Shown piece after piece: positions 1 through 6,259 of a stretch of DNA of 45,440 bases (positions are counted from its first letter, which is position 1; every line of letters begins with the position of its first letter). Origin of the DNA: a virus; IMG/VR virus record IMGVR_UViG_3300006736_003743, positions 1-45,440 of that record; one strand, written 5' to 3'. A program made the translations under genes and the position numbers. Under the pieces are notes generated by a model. The model was not told the DNA's origin, did no database searches, and saw only the letters and a program-made list of their open reading frames with translations.

Positions 1-1074
1 TTAACAAAGGGTCATTTAACAAAAGATGTTGAAAGGGAGTGGGCCAAATACATAGGAACAAAATATGCTGTTTTTAATAATTCTGGCTCATCCGCAAATT
101 TATTAATGATTTATGCTGCACTAAAAGCAGGAAAGCTGAAAAACAATAAGGTGGTTGTTCCGTCAGTTGGATGGGTTACTACAGTCGCTCCCGTCATGCA
201 ATTTGGCTTAGAGCCAATAATGGTCGGTGTCGATAAAAATACTTATGGTATTGATTTGCAACAGCTAGAAGAAACTTGTAAAAGAGAAAATCCAGCCGCT
301 GTAATTTTTGTTCAGGTTTTGGGCGTACCTCACTATAGAGAAGAGCTTTTGGCTCTTAAAGAGAAATATGGTTTTTATCTACTTGAGGATTCTTGTGCAG
401 CTCTTGGCGCCGCATATTCTGATGGGAAAAAGGTTGGAACCGTTGGAGACATGTCTTCTTTTTCGTTTTATTTCGGCCATCAACTATCAACTATTGAAGG
501 CGGAATGGTAAATACAGATGATTACGATGTATATCAGATGTTGTTGATGCTCAGAAGCCATGGTTGGGGAAAAGATTTGGACGAAGAATATTACAATAAG
601 TTAGTTGACAAATATGAGGTTGATGACTTTCATAAGCCGTTTACATTTTTTACAACCGGTTTTAACTTGAGATCGACAGATTTGCAGGCTTTTCTAGGAT
701 TGAGGCAAATTGAAAAAGCTGAATGGGCGGCTAGTGGAAGAAATAGAAATCACTTATTGTACGCGGAAAAATTAAGAGGATATGTAGAATATCAAGATTG
801 GAGAGATCATTTTCCAGTATCAATTTCATTTGGTGCCTTAGCTAACGACAAACAACATAGGAAAGAAATTGTCACAAGATTAGTTGAGGGAGGGGTTGAA
901 ACACGAATATTCAGCGCCGGGAATTTAGGTTTGCATCCATTTTGGGTAGATAAATATGGCAAGTTCGATGACAAAGTTAGTAATGAAATTCATTCTAGAG
1001 GATTTTTCTTGCCCAATTACCCAGAACTAAAAGAAGAAGAGATTGATGTTGTATGTGACATTGTGAGGGGTTAA
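1..1074 (+). CDS. Nucleotide-sugar 3-dehydratase, ColD/E1-like (DegT fold), 5' truncated
   Basis: The reading frame is open from base 1, so the gene starts outside the window; the ATG at 106 lies inside the conserved NSGSSANLL stretch and is not the start. The protein has the DegT/DnrJ/EryC1 (fold-type I PLP) pattern, but where aminotransferases carry the Schiff-base lysine (SFxPxKxxxxGEGG) it has histidine: SFYFGHQLSTIEGG, His codon at 478-480. That swap, with FNLRSTDLQAF and TRIFSAGNLGLHPFW, is typical of GDP-4-keto-6-deoxymannose 3-dehydratase (ColD) and the CDP-sugar dehydrase E1, which use PMP/PLP to remove the C3 hydroxyl of a 4-keto-6-deoxy sugar. I infer a cytosolic dehydratase making a 3-deoxy sugar nucleotide. 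The stop overlaps the next start (TAATG), so the two are probably translationally coupled. The exact nucleotide and sugar cannot be read from the sequence. Confidence 0.85.
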   Translation, partial: LTKGHLTKDVEREWAKYIGTKYAVFNNSGSSANLLMIYAALKAGKLKNNKVVVPSVGWVTTVAPVMQFGLEPIMVGVDKNTYGIDLQQLEETCKRENPAAVIFVQVLGVPHYREELLALKEKYGFYLLEDSCAALGAAYSDGKKVGTVGDMSSFSFYFGHQLSTIEGGMVNTDDYDVYQMLLMLRSHGWGKDLDEEYYNKLVDKYEVDDFHKPFTFFTTGFNLRSTDLQAFLGLRQIEKAEWAASGRNRNHLLYAEKLRGYVEYQDWRDHFPVSISFGALANDKQHRKEIVTRLVEGGVETRIFSAGNLGLHPFWVDKYGKFDDKVSNEIHSRGFFLPNYPELKEEEIDVVCDIVRG

Positions 1075-1805
1075 TGAAGATTTTAGTTATTGGAGAAAGC
1101 TGTAAAGATATTTTCTGTTACGGCGCTTGCGAAAGAATATGTCCTGAAGCACCAGTCCCAGTTTTAAACTTTAAAGAGTCTCATAACTGTGTTGGGATGG
1201 CTATGAATGTACAAAAAAATATTCATGCGCTGGGTGCAAACGCGGATCTTTACACGAATGAATCGTGGGAAAAGATTAGAAAAACACGATTTATAGATTA
1301 TAGAACAAATTATATGTTTATGAGACTTGATGAAAATGAACATTTATACGGCAAAGCGAATGTTAAAAATATTAAATTTGCGGATTACGATGCGATAATT
1401 ATTTCAGATTATAATAAAGGATTTTTAACCAAGGAAGATATTAAATATGTTGCCTCAAATCATGATTGTGTTTTTTTAGATAGTAAAAAGACGATTGGTG
1501 ATTGGAGCGAGGTGGTAAGGTTTGTTAAGATCAACAAGTCAGAATTTGAGAATAGCAAAGAAAGTTTAACTTTGAACATGTATGAAAAACTGATTGTTAC
1601 CTTGGGTTCTGAGGGTTGCATGTATCAAGAAAAAATCTATTCAGTTCCCAAAGTTGAAATTAAGGACTTATCAGGAGCCGGCGACACATTCATGGCTGGT
1701 CTTGCGGTTAATTTTATTCAAACTCGTGATATAATAAAAGCAATAAAGTTTGCAAACGAGTGCGCAACAAGGGTCGTACAAAAGAAAGGTGTGAGCACAA
1801 TATGA
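1074..1805 (+). CDS. PfkB-family sugar kinase, similar to the HldE (RfaE) kinase domain
   Basis: A 243-residue ribokinase-like protein. The N-terminus (MKILVIGESCKDIFCYG) and the following ERICPEAPVPVL resemble the heptose-7-phosphate kinase domain of HldE. The PfkB signature DLSGAGDTFMAGLA lies near residues 198-211 and contains the catalytic Asp of GAGD; IIISDYNKGFL matches the HldE 'DYgKG' segment. HldE kinase domains are about 310-320 residues, so this one is short: between the HALGANADLYT strand and KTRFIDYRTN about 30-40 residues of the usual lid/insert are missing. The likely role is phosphorylation of a heptose phosphate or related sugar at C1 before nucleotidyl transfer by the product at 2521-2922. 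It is coupled on both sides (TAATG upstream, ATGA downstream). Substrate is inferred from family similarity only. Confidence 0.82.
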   Translation: MKILVIGESCKDIFCYGACERICPEAPVPVLNFKESHNCVGMAMNVQKNIHALGANADLYTNESWEKIRKTRFIDYRTNYMFMRLDENEHLYGKANVKNIKFADYDAIIISDYNKGFLTKEDIKYVASNHDCVFLDSKKTIGDWSEVVRFVKINKSEFENSKESLTLNMYEKLIVTLGSEGCMYQEKIYSVPKVEIKDLSGAGDTFMAGLAVNFIQTRDIIKAIKFANECATRVVQKKGVSTI

Positions 1806-2524
1806 AAAATACGGTAAAAGATTTTTGTACTTTGATGAGAATTTTATTGTCCACAGACAAGGAGGAGGAAGAGAGTTCCGGGAAGTTCCCCCTGGACAGT
1901 CATTTGCGAGGAAGCGTTCATCAGCGTAAACGTATAAAAGCATGCGCAGAGTTTTGTGCGCAAAATTATGAAGGAGACCTTGTTGAAATTGGGGCTCTTT
2001 ATGGAGAAACAACAGTTCAATTATGCGAAGTAGCAAAAAAATATAATCGCAAAGTGATTGTAGTCGACCCATGGGATAAATATAATAGAGCTTCTCAGTA
2101 TATTGACGGAACTGAATATAAAATATTTTTAGAAACTGTAGAAGATTATCATGATACGCTCGAGGTCATAAAAGATTCTTCTTTGAATCCAGACGTGTTC
2201 TCAAAAATAAGGGAACGTCAATTATCATTCGCGTTTGTTGATGGAGACCACACTCCAAATGGACTAACGAATGATTTATTAATGGTCGATCATTGTAACG
2301 GCGCCGTTGCTGTTGATGATTTAAGTTATTATCAAAATTGTCCATGTTGCGATAACATGTATTCTTTATCAACTGTTTTTTCTAAATTTTCTGAAAAAAA
2401 CAAATTTTCAAATTTCATCAATACTTTTTGGCGAGAAGGATATATTATAAAAGATCTAGAATTAAGGAATATCCTTAAAACATATCGAACAGCTAAAAAG
2501 GAAGGGCTAAAAGTTTTTTCATGA
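1802..2524 (+). CDS. Class I SAM-dependent methyltransferase (Methyltransf_24-like)
   Basis: A 240-residue protein. I chose the ATG at 1802 because it forms an ATGA overlap with the kinase stop; an in-frame ATG at 1760 would overlap the kinase by 46 bases. Motif I is GDLVEIGALYGETTVQL (about residues 58-74), followed by the acidic motif II in KVIVVDPWDKYN, which should bind the ribose of SAM. FAFVDGDHTPNGLTNDL (around 145) is the post-motif typical of the Methyltransf_24/cephalosporin-hydroxylase/macrocin O-methyltransferase group, where Asp and His residues bind a metal. It lies inside a sugar-nucleotide operon, so O-methylation of a sugar or glycan is plausible, but this is inferred from context. 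Cysteines cluster in YYQNCPCCDN (about residue 180), perhaps a metal or disulfide site. Confidence 0.75.
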   Translation: MKNTVKDFCTLMRILLSTDKEEEESSGKFPLDSHLRGSVHQRKRIKACAEFCAQNYEGDLVEIGALYGETTVQLCEVAKKYNRKVIVVDPWDKYNRASQYIDGTEYKIFLETVEDYHDTLEVIKDSSLNPDVFSKIRERQLSFAFVDGDHTPNGLTNDLLMVDHCNGAVAVDDLSYYQNCPCCDNMYSLSTVFSKFSEKNKFSNFINTFWREGYIIKDLELRNILKTYRTAKKEGLKVFS

Positions 2525-2922
2525 CAATAGTTTGGACGAATGGGTGTTTTGACATATTACACAGAGGCCACATTGAGTTATTTAAATATGCTAAATCTCT
2601 TGGAGATAAGTTGGTTGTAGGGATCGACTCTGATGATAAAGTTAAAAAAGATAAAGGTCAAGACAGACCAATAAACAACCAAAATGATCGTAAATGTTTT
2701 TTAGAGTCGATTAAGTGGGTTGATGAAGTTATTATATTTAACACTCAACAAGAACTAGAAAGTGTGTTACAATATATGAAACCAAACATTATGGTCGTCG
2801 GTTCAGACTGGGAAGGAAAAGGTATAGTTGGCGGCCAACATGCAGAAGAAATTAAATTTTTTAAGAGAATGAAAAAATATTCAACATCGAATATCATAGA
2901 TAAGATAAGGAGAAAACTATGA
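2521..2922 (+). CDS. Nucleotidyltransferase, similar to the HldE C-terminal (ADP-heptose synthase) domain
   Basis: A 133-residue stand-alone cytidylyltransferase-fold protein. WTNGCFDILHRGHIELF contains the HxGH nucleotide-binding motif (HRGH); VGIDSDDKVKKDKG and RPINNQNDRKCFLESI follow the HldE C-domain pattern closely; the C-terminal YSTSNIIDKI matches the ISSTxxI signature. The reaction would join a nucleoside triphosphate (ATP in HldE, CTP in the related TagD/GCT enzymes) to a sugar 1-phosphate. In most bacteria this domain is fused to the PfkB kinase domain as HldE; here the two are separate genes with a methyltransferase between them. Start and stop both form ATGA overlaps with the neighbours. 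An alternative is a glycerol-3-phosphate-type cytidylyltransferase, but the RPIN and DR segments favour HldE. Confidence 0.85.
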   Translation: MTIVWTNGCFDILHRGHIELFKYAKSLGDKLVVGIDSDDKVKKDKGQDRPINNQNDRKCFLESIKWVDEVIIFNTQQELESVLQYMKPNIMVVGSDWEGKGIVGGQHAEEIKFFKRMKKYSTSNIIDKIRRKL

Positions 2923-3410
2923 AAAAGTTACTATTAATTTGCTATTTTTTAATTGCAGCGATGACACTTCCGTCTTTAGCTACAGCCAATGAACATGCAG
3001 TCGGAGGAGCTATTGGTCTTACCAAAGGTGCTGGGTTCACGTATAGAAATATTAATTTTGAAACGGGTATAGGATACCAGTTGACCGGCCTTCCAATTAT
3101 TCGCCCCAATGAAGGCTTTGTGACATTTGGTGCATCGGCACTCTACGTGCTCAATCGTGGAGAACACGGTATTGCATATCTTTCACTAGGTGGCGCCGCA
3201 GTCCGTGCCTGGAATAATTGCAAAGATGATGAGTATTGCGAAGAGGAGAACATGTCTGGTTTTGCTTTTGGCCCGGGCATAGGCTTTGAATTGCGATTTT
3301 GGAAGAATTTTGGTATCTCATGGGAATTGCCTTTAGCAGTCGTATTTGAGAACAATACGTTTGAAGGTGTATATCCAGTTCCAAATTCCAGTTTAGTATA
3401 TTTTTGGTAA
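2919..3410 (+). CDS. Small outer-membrane beta-barrel-like protein with signal peptide
   Basis: A 163-residue protein starting with a textbook Sec signal peptide: MKK, a hydrophobic core LLLICYFLIAAMTLP and a probable cleavage after ATA before NEH (about residue 24). The mature part is rich in alternating hydrophobic/polar strands with Gly and aromatic residues, and it ends in a terminal aromatic (SLVYFW), the usual recognition signal for outer-membrane barrel insertion. A pair of cysteines (NCKDDEYC, about residues 107-113) may close a loop. The size would fit an eight-stranded barrel. Known phage examples of such proteins include the Lom protein of lambda. Here I infer a host-surface change during infection, such as superinfection exclusion or altered adhesion. 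The ATG has a good AAGGAG site and overlaps the upstream stop (ATGA), tying it to the sugar cassette. The exact family is not recognised. Confidence 0.72.
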   Translation: MKKLLLICYFLIAAMTLPSLATANEHAVGGAIGLTKGAGFTYRNINFETGIGYQLTGLPIIRPNEGFVTFGASALYVLNRGEHGIAYLSLGGAAVRAWNNCKDDEYCEEENMSGFAFGPGIGFELRFWKNFGISWELPLAVVFENNTFEGVYPVPNSSLVYFW

Positions 3411-3432
3411 GAAGTTACAAAAGGAGAAAATT

Positions 3433-3639
3433 ATGAAACTTTCAGATCAAGCTTTAGGTGCCTTAATGATGGCTCTTCAGAAGAGCCTTTTAGAACAAAG
3501 TGATATTACTTTCATGTTAAAAGAATTTGAATTTGATTCACAAAATGAAGAATTGTTTGTTTTGAACCCACCCGTTGTTAGATTGGCAAACGTAGAAGAG
3601 GAAGAAGAAATAATCATGCCAAAGGAAGAGGATTGGTGA
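3433..3639 (+). CDS. Small acidic conserved phage protein, function unknown
   Basis: A 68-residue protein with a strong ribosome site (AAAGGAGAAAATT then ATG). The N-terminal part, MKLSDQALGALMMALQKSL, looks like an amphipathic helix; the middle (ELFVLNPP) is probably a beta hairpin; and the C-terminus is very acidic with a run of five glutamates (EEEEE). I recall similar short proteins (alike in 'LGALMMALQKSLxEQ' and 'LxVxNPP') near late genes in marine T4-like phages, but none with a known function. It sits upstream of the late sigma factor, and a regulatory role is possible but unsupported. A tandem stop (TGA TAA) separates it from the next gene. Confidence 0.65.
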   Translation: MKLSDQALGALMMALQKSLLEQSDITFMLKEFEFDSQNEELFVLNPPVVRLANVEEEEEIIMPKEEDW

Positions 3640-3642
3640 TAA

Positions 3643-3894
3643 ATGCCTCGCTACTTTTATAGGTGCGATAATTGCAAGCACCAATTTGAGACTGTACATT
3701 CTATAAAAGAAAATTTAGATCACTGTGAAGAATGCGACACAAAAGACGCATTGAAAAGAGTGCCGTTTCCAATTAGAATTAACAAAAAGGGCACGCAAAA
3801 AGCTGGCAACATTGTAAAAGATTTTATCAAAGAAACAACAGAAGAAATCAAAGAAGAAAAAAAGAATCTTAAGAAAAAAGAATTTAAAACATGA
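3643..3894 (+). CDS. FmdB-like zinc-ribbon protein
   Basis: An 83-residue protein. Two CxxC pairs, CDNC (residues 8-11) and CEEC (30-33), give a four-cysteine zinc ribbon of the FmdB/CxxC_CxxC_SSSS type; the start MPRYFYRCDNC is the usual form for that family. The second half is a charged, lysine- and glutamate-rich helix (from about residue 50) likely to be extended or coiled. Similar zinc ribbons are common in T4-like and other large phages, where they are unassigned. Possible roles are nucleic-acid or RNA-polymerase binding, suggested only by the fold and by the nearby sigma gene. Its stop overlaps the next ATG by four bases. Confidence 0.72.
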   Translation: MPRYFYRCDNCKHQFETVHSIKENLDHCEECDTKDALKRVPFPIRINKKGTQKAGNIVKDFIKETTEEIKEEKKNLKKKEFKT

Positions 3895-4187
3895 TATTAT
3901 ATACGATATTGGCGTTATCGCTGCTAATAAATGCTGTTTTGCTATGGTATGCGATATACGCCATACGAAAACTTTTATTTATATCTGACAACGCCAATCT
4001 ATTATTAGAAGCGATTGAAAACTTTTCAAGCCATTTAGAGAATCTTTATGAATTAGAAACATACTACGGTGATGAAACTCTGAAAGGCCTTTTGCGACAT
4101 TCAAAATCTGTTGTCGATGATATAAAACATCACAATGATGTTTATTCTCTATTCGAGGAGGAAGAGATTGAAGAAGAGAAAGACTAG
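3891..4187 (+). CDS. Membrane-anchored small protein, conserved near gp55, function unknown
   Basis: A 98-residue protein with one N-terminal transmembrane helix (residues 2-24, ILYTILALSLLINAVLLWYA) followed by a helical, probably cytoplasmic domain. The stretch HLENLYELETYYGDETL and LLRHSKSVVDDI recalls an uncharacterised protein of marine T4-like phages that I associate with the gp55 region, but I cannot verify that here. The C-terminus is acidic (EEEEIEEEKD). Because the end of this gene holds the ribosome-binding site and TTG start of the sigma factor (20-base overlap), the two are translationally linked. A membrane role during infection is an inference from the anchor alone. Confidence 0.68.
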   Translation: MILYTILALSLLINAVLLWYAIYAIRKLLFISDNANLLLEAIENFSSHLENLYELETYYGDETLKGLLRHSKSVVDDIKHHNDVYSLFEEEEIEEEKD

Positions 4188-4857
4188 AACAAAAAGATAT
4201 TATTTTACAAAAATACATGAAGAAGCTATTGTTGAATATGCTAAAACAAACGATAACAAAATAAGAACAGAGTTATATGTGGGGTTGATACAGCCGGCGT
4301 TTAGTGAGATGGTCGATAAGATTGTTTTTACTTACAAGTTTTCCACTCTTCCCAATATTGATCTTTTGCGAGATGAATGTAAGATATGGTTAACAACAAT
4401 TCTTGATAAATATGATCCGGACCGTGGCTCTAAAGCTTTTTCTTATTTTAGCGTTATAACAAAAAATTGGTTTATTCACAAAGTAAAAAGGACAAATTTT
4501 CAATATAAAAGAGAGATACAGTTTGACGATTTATCAAAAGACACCGAATATGCATATATGTCCACAAACAACAAATATAGCGAGGCCCGAGAAGAGGTGG
4601 AATTTTGGCAACACCTTTGGCATCAAATTGATTATTGGACCGAAGAAAAATTAAGACCAAACGAGAGAAAGGTGTTGGAGGCGGTAAAAATTCTTTTACA
4701 AAATTCTCAAGATATTGAGATCTTTAATAAGAAAGCGGTGTATTTATATATGCGAGAACTTACAGGACTTAACACGAAACAAGTTGTCAACAATCTTAAT
4801 AAATTAAGAGTGCGATATAGAAAATTTAAAAAAGAATGGGATAAAGGAAAAATATAG
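4168..4857 (+). CDS. 55: Late-transcription sigma factor, T4 gp55-like
   Basis: I place the start at TTG 4168: a perfect AGGAGG (4156-4161) lies six bases upstream, while the in-frame ATGs at 4135 and 4138 have no ribosome site and would run far into the upstream gene. The product is 229 residues. The central part, LDKYDPDRGSKAFSYFSVITKNWFIHKVKR in outline (about residues 75-105), is the sigma-70 region 2-like core of gp55: an aromatic-rich helix that recognises the -10 element of late promoters and binds the RNA polymerase clamp. There is no region 4. In T4, gp55 directs host RNA polymerase to TATAAATA promoters of head and tail genes and is stimulated by the sliding clamp through its C-terminus; here the C-terminus (RKFKKEWDKGKI) is basic with no obvious clamp-binding motif. 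Confidence 0.82.
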   Translation: MKKRKTRTKRYYFTKIHEEAIVEYAKTNDNKIRTELYVGLIQPAFSEMVDKIVFTYKFSTLPNIDLLRDECKIWLTTILDKYDPDRGSKAFSYFSVITKNWFIHKVKRTNFQYKREIQFDDLSKDTEYAYMSTNNKYSEAREEVEFWQHLWHQIDYWTEEKLRPNERKVLEAVKILLQNSQDIEIFNKKAVYLYMRELTGLNTKQVVNNLNKLRVRYRKFKKEWDKGKI

Positions 4858-4864
4858 ATAATTC

Positions 4865-4882
4865 CTAATTACAATATAGGAG
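4865..4882 (+). promoter_or_regulatory. CTAATTA-type intergenic element plus ribosome site before the tubulin-like gene
   Basis: The 33-base gap after gp55 contains CTAATTA (4865-4871), a TACAAT/ATATA stretch and AGGAG (4878-4882), nine bases from the ATG at 4891. The same CTAATTA word followed at 13-21 bases by a Shine-Dalgarno sequence occurs in three other gaps (18042, 18471, 36793). It may be a promoter core for phage-modified polymerase or just AT-rich spacer; no -35 match is seen. Confidence 0.35.
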
Positions 4883-4890
4883 AGTTTACC

Positions 4891-5970
4891 ATGACTGAAG
4901 AAAATAATGAACTTGAAGAGGTTTACGAAGATGATGATTTTGATTTTGTAGATCACTACGGAGATACAGTTGAAGTTAGCAACGAAGAACAATTAGATGA
5001 GAACTCTGCAGTTTCTGCTTTAAATTGTGCTTTTGTTGGAGTCGGAGGCGGCGGAGGAAAAATGGCAAAATCATTTTTAGATTTAGGTTTTAATAAAACA
5101 TTGCTCATTAATACAACTGAAAAGGATCAGCCAAGCAATATAGATCCAAAACATCTAGTTTTGATCCCTGATGCGGACGGAGTTGCTAAAGATATATCAT
5201 TTGGGAAAACAGTGTTTGAAAATAATGGTGCTGTCGTCGAAGATGCTTTAAGAACAAAATTAGGAAAAGTTGATTGGTTGTTCGTTTTAGCCGGCGGTGG
5301 TGGCGGGACCGGAAGTGCATGTTCATCTTTACATAATGTTTTTGATAGATATATGAAATCAGTTCAGGCAGAAGGAAAAGTGTTTTATATTGTTTCATGG
5401 CCCTCTGCGCAGGAATTATTGAATCCAACAATTGCGAAAAATGCTTTGTCACTATTAAATGATGTTGCGGATTACCCGCACGTTGTGATAGATAATGAAA
5501 GACAAGTTAAACTTTTGCGTGGAAAAGTAGGGATATTAAACATGTTCCCAGTCGCCAATAAAACATTTGCAAAATTATTTTCTCAGATTCTTAAACTGGC
5601 TTCTGAGAAGTCTCCTATACAAACTTTCGATTCCAAAGATCTGGAAAGGACTTTAAAACAAGATGGCAGAACGTTCATAGGTACAACTGTTATTTCCAAT
5701 CCTAAAGATCCAAATCTTGGCGCCTCAATATTTCAAAATTGTTTGCAGAGATCACCTTGTGCTCCCCCAAGGGGAAAACCAAAAACAGGAACAATGTTGC
5801 TTGTTATCACAGAAGAAATGGCGTCCGATCCGATGGTTAGTAAACATTTAGACGCAGCTGTTTCTTATGTTGGAGGAAGAACAGAGACTTTATTTTCAGG
5901 AATCTATGTAAGAAAGAAGCTTCCTGGATTAATTGCCATATTGTCTATGAGTGGATTAGAGGAGATATAA
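4891..5970 (+). CDS. FtsZ/tubulin-superfamily GTPase (phage tubulin)
   Basis: A 359-residue protein. After an acidic N-terminal arm (residues 1-44) the GTPase domain shows loop T1, FVGVGGGGGKMA (48-59); the strand LLINTTEK (71-78), equivalent to the FtsZ 'vNTD' strand; the tubulin signature AGGGGGTGS (134-142); a ribose/base-contact segment VVIDNERQ (198-205); and a T7 loop region TFDSKDLERTL (245-255), in which Asp247 and Asp250 match the two catalytic aspartates of FtsZ (D209/D212 in E. coli numbering). The second domain (about 270-357) follows the FtsZ C-domain order (GTMLLVITEE, then GRTETLFSGIYV, then GLIAILSMSG). There is no conserved C-terminal ZipA/FtsA-binding peptide. I infer a GTP-dependent filament protein of the phage tubulin kind. 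It could centre or move phage DNA or capsids, or interfere with host FtsZ. Confidence 0.85.
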   Translation: MTEENNELEEVYEDDDFDFVDHYGDTVEVSNEEQLDENSAVSALNCAFVGVGGGGGKMAKSFLDLGFNKTLLINTTEKDQPSNIDPKHLVLIPDADGVAKDISFGKTVFENNGAVVEDALRTKLGKVDWLFVLAGGGGGTGSACSSLHNVFDRYMKSVQAEGKVFYIVSWPSAQELLNPTIAKNALSLLNDVADYPHVVIDNERQVKLLRGKVGILNMFPVANKTFAKLFSQILKLASEKSPIQTFDSKDLERTLKQDGRTFIGTTVISNPKDPNLGASIFQNCLQRSPCAPPRGKPKTGTMLLVITEEMASDPMVSKHLDAAVSYVGGRTETLFSGIYVRKKLPGLIAILSMSGLEEI

Positions 5971-5974
5971 ATGA

Positions 5975-6259
5975 ATGAAAGAAATCGACAAATATATGCA
6001 AGAGACTATAGACAACATAAAAGAGGATCGAGACGTAACAAAATCTCTTTTGAAAGATGTTATGATGTATCTTTCAGGCGACGAAACTAGACATGAAAAA
6101 GTTGGGCAAGTTGCTGCCAAATATGTAGAAACTTTACAGCGCTCAAACGAACAACTCGTTAAACTTGTAGCATTAATGCAAAAAAGAGTTGATAAATCGA
6201 TTGACTTCTCCGAAGAAGACAAGGCTCAGTTATTTGAAATGTTAGAGGATGCCGGGTAA
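5975..6259 (+). CDS. Small helical protein, function unknown
   Basis: A 94-residue, almost wholly helical, charged protein. The start is ATG 5975, four bases after the stop of the tubulin-like gene and preceded by GAGGAGAT; an ATG at 5971 is in another frame. The pattern of hydrophobic residues in YVETLQRSNEQLVKLVALMQKRVDK (shown here in outline, about residues 50-75) suggests a coiled coil or four-helix unit. I do not recognise a family. Tight spacing on both sides (ATG directly after TAA at 6259) puts it in one operon with the tubulin-like protein and the amidase. Candidates on context only are a tubulin partner, a small terminase-like oligomer or a tail chaperone; none is supported by a motif. 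Confidence 0.65.
   Translation: MKEIDKYMQETIDNIKEDRDVTKSLLKDVMMYLSGDETRHEKVGQVAAKYVETLQRSNEQLVKLVALMQKRVDKSIDFSEEDKAQLFEMLEDAG

Noticed and set aside
1-1074. Sugar aminotransferase annotation for the first gene
   Set aside because: The Schiff-base lysine is replaced by His and the AGNL segment fits 3-dehydratases, so amino transfer is unlikely.
1760-1801. ATG 1760 as the methyltransferase start
   Set aside because: It would overlap the kinase gene by 46 bases with no ribosome site; ATG 1802 gives the ATGA overlap seen throughout this operon.
4135-4167. ATG 4135/4138 as the gp55 start
   Set aside because: No ribosome site upstream, whereas AGGAGG lies at the right distance from TTG 4168.
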